Shown: piece after piece, positions 6,425 through 12,019 of the stretch
Position numbering within the stretch: the first letter of the stretch is position 1
How the letters are laid out: every line of letters begins with the position of its first letter
Origin: Rhodobacter sp.
GTDB lineage: Bacteria > Pseudomonadota > Alphaproteobacteria > Rhodobacterales > Rhodobacteraceae
Reading direction: 5' to 3'
DNA length: 12,019 bases
NCBI GenBank assembly: GCA_003536295.1
Contig: DPZQ01000047.1
Span: 1-12,019 of the forward strand
The notes under the pieces: generated by a model
Databases searched by the model: none
Told to the model about the DNA's origin: nothing
The model's input: only the letters and a program-made list of their open reading frames with translations
Program-made: the position numbers and the translations under genes

Positions 6425-7627
6425 ATGAGCCAGAAGCAGCCCCTTCCCCTTTTTCATCAATCCCCCACTGACCCTAAATTTGTCCAAAACCCCTATGAAT
6501 TTTATGAGAAAACTAGAGTTTCGGGGCCATTTTTTTACTGGCAGGACTATAATCTAACCTGCACGACATCATACGCTTGCGTATCGGCACTTTTGCGTGA
6601 TCGGCGCCTCGGGCGCGAAGCCCCACCGCATTTACGCCCCCAAATCGCCCCACATTTGTGCCCCTTTTATGAGGTCGAGGATCACTCGCTCCTTGAACGC
6701 GAAGCCCCTACCCATACGCGTTTGCGCGGCTTGGTATTGCGGGCCTTCACCTCGCGGCGCATAGCGGCACTTGCACCTGAAATAGCAGCATTATCTCATG
6801 AATTGGCGGCGAGCTTACCCAAAGGTGACTTTGACCTTTTGCCCAATTTCGCCGCCAAACTGCCCGTGATCATCATCGCCCGATTGCTGGGCGTGCCAGA
6901 AGATATGGCCCCCCAGCTTTTAACCTGGTCGCGCGCGATGGTTGGCATGTATATGGCCAATCGAAGCTATGAAAGCGAATGTGCAGCGGCGAACGCAGCT
7001 GAAGACTTTAGCGATTTCTTACGCCAATACCTAAAGGCCCGCGTGCGCGCCCCCAAAGACGATCTAATAAGCCAACTTATCGCCGCTGAGGCCGACGGCC
7101 AACGCCTGAGCGAAGACGAAATGATTGCCACCTGCATTTTGCTTTTAAATGCTGGCCATGAAGCCACGGTTCATTCAATCGGCAACGGCGTCAAAGTGAT
7201 TTTAGAAAATCCAGATGTACGCCAATCGCTTGCCCCGCCACTGATTGAGGGGCTAGTGGAAGAAGTCTTGCGCTTTGACCCTGCGTTACATCTTTTTACG
7301 CGCTATGCATATGAAGATATCGAAATAATGGAACATATTATCCCAAAAGACGGACAAATTGCGTTGCTTTTGGGCGCGGCCAACCGTGACCCACAGGTCT
7401 TTAACGACGCCCAAAGTTTTTGCCCTACGCGCACCCCTAAGGGGCATATGTCCTTTGGCGCAGGTATACATTTTTGCCTCGGTGCACCGCTTGCGCGCCT
7501 TGAGTTGCAAATAGCACTGCCCATTCTATTTGAACTTCACCCGAACCTGACCTTGGCCGAGCCACCAAAATACGGTAATATGTATCATTTCCACGGGCTA
7601 GAGAGACTGATCCTAACGCGCCGCTAA
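6425..7627 (+). CDS. Cytochrome P450
   Basis: This 400-residue soluble, bacterial-type P450 (no membrane anchor) is a heme monooxygenase with unknown substrate. The heme loop FGAGIHFCLG (344-353) gives Cys351 as iron ligand. The K-helix ExxR is EVLR (280-283), and Arg336 lies in the region preceding the heme loop. The I-helix motif is AGHEATV (243-249): the acid Glu246 is kept, but the position of the usual catalytic Thr is Ala247, with Thr one place later. I start at ATG 6425, 1 bp after the tpiA stop. ATG 6413 (overlapping tpiA by 11 bp) and TTG 6371 (preceded by GGGAGGGG, 6357-6364) are in-frame alternatives, and no Shine-Dalgarno decides between the two ATGs. No ferredoxin or ferredoxin reductase gene is adjacent, so electrons must come from partners encoded elsewhere. 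The stop overlaps the convergent Lrp gene by 4 bp. Confidence 0.93.
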   Translation: MSQKQPLPLFHQSPTDPKFVQNPYEFYEKTRVSGPFFYWQDYNLTCTTSYACVSALLRDRRLGREAPPHLRPQIAPHLCPFYEVEDHSLLEREAPTHTRLRGLVLRAFTSRRIAALAPEIAALSHELAASLPKGDFDLLPNFAAKLPVIIIARLLGVPEDMAPQLLTWSRAMVGMYMANRSYESECAAANAAEDFSDFLRQYLKARVRAPKDDLISQLIAAEADGQRLSEDEMIATCILLLNAGHEATVHSIGNGVKVILENPDVRQSLAPPLIEGLVEEVLRFDPALHLFTRYAYEDIEIMEHIIPKDGQIALLLGAANRDPQVFNDAQSFCPTRTPKGHMSFGAGIHFCLGAPLARLELQIALPILFELHPNLTLAEPPKYGNMYHFHGLERLILTRR

Positions 7628-7633
7628 AGCGGC
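7620..7633. other. Hairpin embedding both convergent stop codons
   Basis: GCCGC-TAAA-GCGGC is a perfect 5-bp stem with a 4-nt loop, centred on the P450 stop (TAA, 7625-7627) and the Lrp stop (TAG on the minus strand, 7626-7624). It is the only structure available to separate the two convergent transcripts, but neither strand has a T-run after it. It would be a weak bidirectional terminator at best. Confidence 0.35.
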
Positions 7634-8085
7634 AAAGCATAGCTTGATTTGATCTCTTCCATGCTTAAAAGCGCTGTTACGTTAAAGATTTTTACCTCGG
7701 CTATCAAAGCTTGGTAAAAAGCATCATAGGCACGGGCATTGCGCACGCGTACCTTTAAAATATAATCAATATCGCCGGCAAGACGGTGGGCCTCTTGGAC
7801 TTCAGGGCGCTCCAGAAGCGCTTTCAAAAAGGCATCTTGCCAGGCGGCATCATGTTCAGAGGTGCGTATCAGCACGAAAAAACACGCCTCAAGGCCCAAT
7901 GCCTCGGCGTCCAAAAGCACGGTGGTCTGTTTGATCACCTGCGCCTCTTTCATCCGTTTGATCCGATTCCAAACAGGCGTCTTGGATGAACTAATTTTAC
8001 GCGCGATATCATCGAGTGACTGCGTGGCATCCGCCTGAAGCAGCGCAAGAATTTTCTTGTCGGTATCGTCTAAGCGGATTGCCAT
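7624..8085 (-). CDS. Lrp/AsnC family transcriptional regulator
   Basis: Lrp/AsnC proteins are small-molecule-responsive DNA-binding proteins that form dimers and higher oligomers. The 153-residue product has an N-terminal winged helix-turn-helix (about 5-55), beginning with LDDTDKKILALLQ and including SLDDIARKISSSKTPVWNRI (23-42) as recognition region. The RAM ligand-binding/oligomerisation domain follows, with LAGDIDYILKVRV (102-114). Length is typical. The minus-strand ATG at 8085 has GGGGGGAT about 6 nt upstream as ribosome-binding site. It is transcribed divergently from the sulfate-reduction operon across a 131-bp AT-rich gap, so it is a strong candidate regulator of that operon and of itself. 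The effector could be a sulfur amino acid, but nothing in the sequence shows which. Its 3' end overlaps the P450 gene tail-to-tail. Confidence 0.94.
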   Translation of the reverse strand: MAIRLDDTDKKILALLQADATQSLDDIARKISSSKTPVWNRIKRMKEAQVIKQTTVLLDAEALGLEACFFVLIRTSEHDAAWQDAFLKALLERPEVQEAHRLAGDIDYILKVRVRNARAYDAFYQALIAEVKIFNVTALLSMEEIKSSYALPL

Positions 8086-8216
8086 TTCTTATCCCCCCAA
8101 TCCAAAAGAACTTAATTCTGCATTGATCCTAAATTATGGCAAAATAGGCTTATATTCAAGCCCCCCATAGCCAAAATATAGAAAAATATCCTAATATACA
8201 CCCAAAGGAGCATAGG
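8086..8216. promoter_or_regulatory. Divergent control region lrp / sulfate-reduction operon
   Basis: This AT-rich 131-bp region holds promoters for both directions. It contains the perfect inverted repeat GGCTT-ATATTC-AAGCC (8147-8162). It also contains a direct repeat CAAAATA (8140-8146 and 8172-8178) exactly 32 bp apart, close to three helical turns, and three AATAT units (8175, 8185, 8193). Repeated, helically phased AT-rich sites are what Lrp-family proteins usually bind. On the minus strand TTGAAT and CATAAT are 15 bp apart (8133-8159), a possible lrp promoter with short spacing, overlapping the inverted repeat. The strong ribosome-binding site AAAGGAG (8204-8210) serves the SUMT gene. 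Confidence 0.5.
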
Positions 8217-9002
8217 ATGACACATTTTTCCACACCTGCCACAAAGCCCCAAGGTTTCGTTCATTTTGTGGGCGCAGGCCCGGGTGCGGTTCAACATCTG
8301 ACCCTTGGGGCGCTACGAGCCATTCAAGGGGCCGACGTGATCCTGTATGATCGACTGATCGGCCCCGAGATTTTAGCCCTTGCCCCTAAAAACGCCGCCG
8401 CGATTGAGGTTGGAAAAACCGGCTTTGGCACCTCAACGCCTCAGGCCGTGATTAATGCGCTGTTGGTTAGCCATGCGCGCACGGGTGCACAAGTAGTGCG
8501 CATGAAGGCAGGCGATAGCGGCATTTTCGGCCGCCTAGACGAAGAGATCGAAGCGCTTGAAGCCGCATCCCTGCCCTTTGCCATTCTGCCGGGCCTTACT
8601 GCCGCCACCGTTGCCGCCGCTACAATTGGTCAAAGCCTAACCAAGCGCGGGCGCAACGCCTCGGTACGTTTTTTAACGGGCCATGATGTGGCAGGCTACG
8701 CCGAACAAGATTGGCGCAGCCTTGCCAAAGCGGGGCAAGTGGCGGCCATATATATGGGCAAAAAATCAGCGCGTTTCTTGCAAGGTCGGCTTTTGATGCA
8801 TGGGGCAAATCCCCAAACCGCGATCACCTTGGTTGAAAATATCTCGCGCGCCGATCAACAGATCATCGCGTCTAACTTGGAACGTCTGGCCGAGGACATT
8901 CTAGCCCTAACTGGCCCTGCAGTGCTACTTTACGGGTTAAAGCCGCGCCAAGCCCAACAGGCCTTGGCCCAAGTCCCCATAATGGCCGAGGTGCGCGCAT
9001 GA
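8217..9002 (+). CDS. Uroporphyrinogen-III C-methyltransferase (SUMT, single domain)
   Basis: SUMT transfers two methyl groups from S-adenosylmethionine to uroporphyrinogen III, making precorrin-2, the precursor of siroheme. The 261-residue protein covers only the methyltransferase domain and lacks the N-terminal dehydrogenase/chelatase half of E. coli CysG, so it is CobA-like in layout. Motifs include VGAGPGAVQHLTLGALRAI (18-36), ADVILYDRLI (39-48), VVRMKAGDSGIFGR (93-106) and LPGLTAA (124-130). IGQSLTKRGRNASVRFLTGH (137-156), IYMGKK (178-183) and LVENISR (205-211) are also present. The usual GGDP of the S-adenosylmethionine site reads AGDS (98-101). AAAGGAG precedes the ATG by 6 nt. It heads an operon ending in sulfite reductase, so making siroheme for that enzyme is the likely job. 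Oxidation and iron insertion must be done by proteins outside the window. Confidence 0.92.
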   Translation: MTHFSTPATKPQGFVHFVGAGPGAVQHLTLGALRAIQGADVILYDRLIGPEILALAPKNAAAIEVGKTGFGTSTPQAVINALLVSHARTGAQVVRMKAGDSGIFGRLDEEIEALEAASLPFAILPGLTAATVAAATIGQSLTKRGRNASVRFLTGHDVAGYAEQDWRSLAKAGQVAAIYMGKKSARFLQGRLLMHGANPQTAITLVENISRADQQIIASNLERLAEDILALTGPAVLLYGLKPRQAQQALAQVPIMAEVRA

Positions 9003-9298
9003 GCCACTTCACTCCAAAAGTCGTAACAGGTAATGATTTGCTGTTGGGTGACGTAATTTATCTGACAGAAACAGACAGTTGGAGCCGCGATCTCTTGCTT
9101 GCGCAATTGATCACCGACCCTGATCAGGCCGCACGTAAACTGGCCTATGCCGAGACCCAAACACATAAGATAGTCGGCCCCTATTTGGCCGATATGCAAG
9201 CTGCACCACAGGGCCCAATGCCCATGCACTTTCGCGAAGGGTTTCGCACTCGCGGCCCCTCAAACTATCGCCACGGCAAGCAAGAAGGTCTTTTATAA
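8999..9298 (+). CDS. DUF2849 family protein
   Basis: This 99-residue protein resembles the DUF2849 family, whose members lie next to sulfite reductase genes in alphaproteobacteria; the biochemical role is not known to me. It has no signal peptide, membrane segment or cysteine, so it is probably cytoplasmic and does not bind a cluster through Cys. The N-terminal half includes GNDLLLGDVIYL (11-22) and a helical DLLLAQLITDPDQAARKL (31-48). The C-terminal end HFREGFRTRGPSNYR (77-91) is basic and aromatic. The ATG overlaps the SUMT stop in an ATGA junction, with GAGGTG (8988-8993) as ribosome-binding site, and the stop overlaps the sulfite reductase start (TAATG). Such tight coupling suggests production in step with the reductase. 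A role in reductase assembly or electron supply is speculation. Confidence 0.82.
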   Translation: MSHFTPKVVTGNDLLLGDVIYLTETDSWSRDLLLAQLITDPDQAARKLAYAETQTHKIVGPYLADMQAAPQGPMPMHFREGFRTRGPSNYRHGKQEGLL

Positions 9299-10968
9299 TG
9301 TATCACTATCAGCCTTTTGACACCCAATTTGTACGTAACCGCGTGGCTATCTTTTCCGATCAAATAGCACGGCGTATTGATGGCAGCCTAACTGAAGAAG
9401 AGTTTCGCCCCCTGCGTTTGATGAACGGGCTTTATTTGCAGCTGCATGCCTATATGTTGCGCGTGGCCATTCCCTACGGCACATTAAACGGACGTCAAAT
9501 GCGCCAATTGGCCAGGATTTCTGAAACCTATGACAAGGGCTATGGCCATTTCACTACACGGCAAAATATTCAGTTTAACTGGCCAAAATTAACCGACGTT
9601 GGCGCTATCCTGTCTGACCTCGCAGATGTTGAGATGCACGCCATCCAAACTTCGGGGAATTGTGTGCGCAATGTCACTGCCGATCATTTCGCGGGGGCCG
9701 CCTTGGATGAAATAGCGGACCCCCGCCCCATAGCCGAGCTTTTGCGCCAATGGTCAACCGACCATCCCGAGTTTCAATTTCTGCCCCGTAAATTTAAAAT
9801 CGCTGTGACAGGCAGTCCCAATGACCGAGCCGTGACCAAAGCGCATGATATTGGCCTACGCATGGTACAAAACGCTTTGGGCACGCCCGGGTTTGAGGTT
9901 AGCGTCGGCGGCGGCCTTGGGCGCACGCCCATGATCGGCCAAGTGGTGCGAGACTTTTTGCCCACCCAAGATCTGCTGCCCTATGTTGAGGCAGTTTTAT
10001 CCGTTTACAACCGCCTTGGGCGCCGCGACAACAAATATAAGGCACGCATCAAGATCACTTTGCATGAAACAGGGGCCGCCGAACTAACCCGCATGATTGA
10101 AGCGCGTTTCATCCAAATTCGCCCACAGTTTTCGGGCCAAGATCAACAGGTACTCGCCGCTATCACTAAAGCCTTTGCCCCGCCCCTTTATAAAACCGCC
10201 GACCTATCCACATATCAAGCGACCTATCAGGCTGACGGGCTTTTCCGCTCATGGGTTGATACCAACGTCAGCGCCCACAAACAAGCGGGCTATGCGATTG
10301 CCTCTATCAGCCTAAAGGCGCAGGGCCAAACTCCAGGCGACGCCACCGCCGCGCAAATGCGGGTCATTGCGGAAATGGCAGAACAGTTCGGTCATGATGA
10401 GCTGCGCATCAGCCATGAGCAAAATGTGATCCTACCCCACGTGCATCAAAGCGACCTTTATGCGCTGCATCAAAATTTGAGCGCAGCAGGATTGGCCACG
10501 GCCAACCTAGGGCTGATTTCCGACATAATCGCCTGCCCTGGCATGGATTACTGCGCTTTGGCAACAGCACGCTCTATCCCTGTGGCGCAAAATATTGCCC
10601 TGCGGTTTGACGCACTCAAGCTTGAACATGATATCGGGCCACTTAAACTTAAAATATCAGGCTGCATCAATGCTTGCGGGCATCATCACGTGGGCCATAT
10701 TGGAATTTTGGGCCTAGATCGAGCGGGGGTTGAAAATTACCAAATCACCCTTGGCGGTGATGCAACCGAAACGGCAGCAATTGGCGATCGCGCGGGCCCA
10801 GGCTTTTCTTATGATGAGATTGTGCCCGCAATCGAAAGATTGATCATGGCCTACCTTGCCTTGCGGATAGAACGGAGCGAGAGTTTTTTAAAATGCTATC
10901 AGAGACTTGGCGCAGCCCCTTTTAAGGAAGCACTTTATCCAAAGGATAGGGAAAATCATGCCGCTTGA
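9298..10968 (+). CDS. cysI: Siroheme-dependent sulfite (nitrite/sulfite) reductase
   Basis: The enzyme carries out the six-electron reduction of sulfite to sulfide in cytoplasmic sulfur assimilation, using siroheme bridged to a 4Fe-4S cluster. The four cluster cysteines are present: Cys413 and Cys419 in ACPGMDYCALA (412-422), and Cys456 and Cys460 in SGCINACGHHHVGHIGILG (454-472). The N-terminal half-repeat carries YGHFTTRQNIQFNWPKL (82-98) and TSGNCVRNVTADH (118-130); the second repeat has ISHEQNVILP (371-380). At 556 residues it matches the single-subunit alphaproteobacterial form. The start overlaps the DUF2849 stop by 1 bp and has AAGAAGG (9282-9288). Neighbouring CysH and SUMT favour sulfite rather than nitrite as substrate, although the family is hard to split by sequence. 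No CysJ-type flavoprotein gene is present nearby, so the electron donor is likely ferredoxin or another protein. Confidence 0.95.
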   Translation: MYHYQPFDTQFVRNRVAIFSDQIARRIDGSLTEEEFRPLRLMNGLYLQLHAYMLRVAIPYGTLNGRQMRQLARISETYDKGYGHFTTRQNIQFNWPKLTDVGAILSDLADVEMHAIQTSGNCVRNVTADHFAGAALDEIADPRPIAELLRQWSTDHPEFQFLPRKFKIAVTGSPNDRAVTKAHDIGLRMVQNALGTPGFEVSVGGGLGRTPMIGQVVRDFLPTQDLLPYVEAVLSVYNRLGRRDNKYKARIKITLHETGAAELTRMIEARFIQIRPQFSGQDQQVLAAITKAFAPPLYKTADLSTYQATYQADGLFRSWVDTNVSAHKQAGYAIASISLKAQGQTPGDATAAQMRVIAEMAEQFGHDELRISHEQNVILPHVHQSDLYALHQNLSAAGLATANLGLISDIIACPGMDYCALATARSIPVAQNIALRFDALKLEHDIGPLKLKISGCINACGHHHVGHIGILGLDRAGVENYQITLGGDATETAAIGDRAGPGFSYDEIVPAIERLIMAYLALRIERSESFLKCYQRLGAAPFKEALYPKDRENHAA

Positions 10969-11716
10969 TGCAGAAGAAAGCCCACTTTCCACGCGCCTTG
11001 GTGCGCTAAATAAGCAATATGAAACCCAAAGCGCTCCCGATATTTTGGAAAAAGCGCTCACCGGGTTTGGGCGCACTGCACTTGTGTCGAGTTTTGGAGC
11101 CGATGCGGTGGTTCTTTTGCATATGGTCGCAGGTATTGCGCCGCAAACGCCGATTTTGTTTATCGATACAATGATGCTGTTTCCTGAAACGCTTGCCTAT
11201 CAGCGTTACTTGGCACAGCGTTTAAACCTAACCAATCTGCGCATCATTGGCCCCGATCAGGCCTATCTGGCATGCTTGGATCCCAGCGACAGTCTACACC
11301 AACGCGACCCGAATGCCTGCTGCGCTTTGCGCAAGACCAAGCCGCTGGCAAAGGCGCTTTTGGGTTTTGACAGCTGGATAACAGGGCGCAAACGCTTTCA
11401 ATCGACCAGCCGCGCAGATCTAAAAATTTTTGAATCTGACGATCAAAATCGATTTAAAATCAATCCACTAGCAGGATGGATCGCAAAAGATCTGCAAGCG
11501 TACCGCCTCAGACATGATCTGCCCGCCCATCCTTTACTGGCCAAGGGCTATCCGTCAATTGGATGCGCGCCTTGCACGACATCTGTGCAACCGGGCGAAG
11601 AGGCGCGCGCAGGGCGTTGGCGCGGCGTGGTCAAAATCGAATGCGGCATTCATTTTATCAACGGTCAGGCCAAACCTCTCAGCCCTCCAATAGAAGAAAA
11701 GAAAGAAAAAGCATGA
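10958..11716 (+). CDS. cysH: Adenylyl-sulfate (APS) reductase, CysH family
   Basis: CysH reduces activated sulfate to sulfite with thioredoxin as electron source. The 252-residue protein has the nucleotide-binding SSFGADAVVLLHMVA (44-58), FIDTMMLFPETL (68-79) and SWITGRKRFQSTSRADL (139-155). The redox-active C-terminal Cys229 lies in ECGIH (228-232). It also carries the pair Cys121-Cys122 (NACCALRK) and Cys203-x-x-Cys206 (GCAPC). These bind a 4Fe-4S cluster and mark the bacterial APS-using type, as opposed to the cluster-free PAPS type of E. coli. The C-terminal motif reads VKIECGIH where many relatives have KTECG. I start at ATG 10958, overlapping cysI by 11 bp with AAAGGATAGGG upstream. The in-frame TTG at 10907 lies deep inside cysI and is unlikely. 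The stop overlaps the next gene as ATGA. Confidence 0.94.
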   Translation: MPLDAEESPLSTRLGALNKQYETQSAPDILEKALTGFGRTALVSSFGADAVVLLHMVAGIAPQTPILFIDTMMLFPETLAYQRYLAQRLNLTNLRIIGPDQAYLACLDPSDSLHQRDPNACCALRKTKPLAKALLGFDSWITGRKRFQSTSRADLKIFESDDQNRFKINPLAGWIAKDLQAYRLRHDLPAHPLLAKGYPSIGCAPCTTSVQPGEEARAGRWRGVVKIECGIHFINGQAKPLSPPIEEKKEKA

Positions 11717-12019
11717 CCCTGCGCGTCACCGACCAAGGCTTTAGCCCGGCCCCACTGCAGGTGGCCACCCCGCTTCTTACAGCCACATCCGAAGACCAAG
11801 TACTTTTGCTTGCCAATAGCGACGACCCTGCCTTGGCCGTGCCGTTTTTTACCCATGTCACCGAAATTCAGATCACCTTCCCAAGCTTTAGCGATGGGCG
11901 CGGTTTTACCCTTGCGCGGCTTTTGCGCAATTTAGGTTATGCGGGGCGGCTGATTGCCAAGGGCCATGTCTTGGCCGATCAATATGCAATGGCGCGCCGC
12001 GTTGGATTTGATGGGGTCG
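11713..12019 (+). CDS. DUF934 family protein, C-terminus outside window
   Basis: 102 codons are present before the window ends. The block ITFPSFSDGRGFTLARLLRN, followed by LGYAGRLIAKGHVLADQYAMARR, is the signature of the DUF934 family (about residues 55-97). Members are proteobacterial proteins found beside sulfite reductase and CysH genes, and their biochemical role is not settled. The start ATG overlaps the cysH stop (ATGA) behind a purine-rich stretch (GAAGAAAAGAAAG), so translation is coupled to cysH. The N-terminal 50 residues are less conserved, with a hydrophobic VLLLAN stretch. No cysteine, signal peptide or membrane segment is seen in the visible part. The missing end is due to the window limit, not to a break in the gene. 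Confidence 0.88.
   Translation, partial: MTLRVTDQGFSPAPLQVATPLLTATSEDQVLLLANSDDPALAVPFFTHVTEIQITFPSFSDGRGFTLARLLRNLGYAGRLIAKGHVLADQYAMARRVGFDGV

Noticed and set aside
10907..10957. TTG 10907 as start of cysH
   Set aside because: It would overlap cysI by 62 bp and add 17 residues with no likeness to CysH. ATG 10958 has a better-placed purine-rich ribosome-binding site.
1..12019. Mobile elements, CRISPR arrays, tRNA or rRNA genes, toxin-antitoxin or defence genes
   Set aside because: No transposase, integrase, regularly spaced repeats, cloverleaf or defence domain was recognised. Genes are compact housekeeping and metabolic types with uniform base composition.

Overview
The window looks like chromosomal core sequence from an alphaproteobacterium of the order Rhodobacterales (roseobacter/Rhodobacter type). 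The reasons are protein-level resemblance to roseobacter versions of SerRS, SSB, SecD, the IscA-like protein and the Lrp regulator, and the arrangement lrp / cobA-type SUMT - DUF2849 - cysI - cysH - DUF934. GC content by eye is near one half, with many A/T-ending codons. That is low for the group and would fit a marine pelagic roseobacter lineage, but genus-level placement is only a guess. I see no tRNA, rRNA, insertion sequence, CRISPR array or phage gene, and no obvious sign of recent gene transfer.

Left part (1-2740, minus strand): yajC, secD and secF (cut by the window edge) form the auxiliary module of the Sec translocase. The yajC-secD gap holds a compact set of GGGCC/GGCCC hairpins. 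A 188-bp divergent gap follows, then plus-strand serS (seryl-tRNA synthetase) and ssb (single-stranded DNA-binding protein), which has its own likely promoter.

Middle (4905-7627, plus strand): four tightly packed genes, a MIP18/DUF59 (SufT-like) Fe-S protein, an A-type (IscA/SufA/ErpA) Fe-S carrier, triosephosphate isomerase and a cytochrome P450. They are probably one transcription unit. The P450 ends tail-to-tail, with a 4-bp overlap, against a minus-strand Lrp/AsnC regulator.

Right part (8217-12019, plus strand): a translationally coupled assimilatory sulfate-reduction operon runs divergently from the Lrp gene. It encodes uroporphyrinogen-III methyltransferase (first step to siroheme), DUF2849, the siroheme/4Fe-4S sulfite reductase, a CysH reductase with the four cluster cysteines of the APS-using type, and DUF934 (cut by the window edge). 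SUMT supplies the precursor of the siroheme used by the reductase, CysH makes the sulfite it reduces, and the Lrp regulator is a plausible controller.

I did not find a clearly new multi-gene system. The best leads are small-scale: a structured yajC-secD leader whose only Shine-Dalgarno-like element precedes an out-of-frame small ORF, a P450 with Ala in place of the usual I-helix Thr and placed directly behind tpiA, the uncharacterised DUF2849/DUF934 partners of a sulfite reductase with no visible CysJ, and several unexplained palindromes in intergenic DNA.
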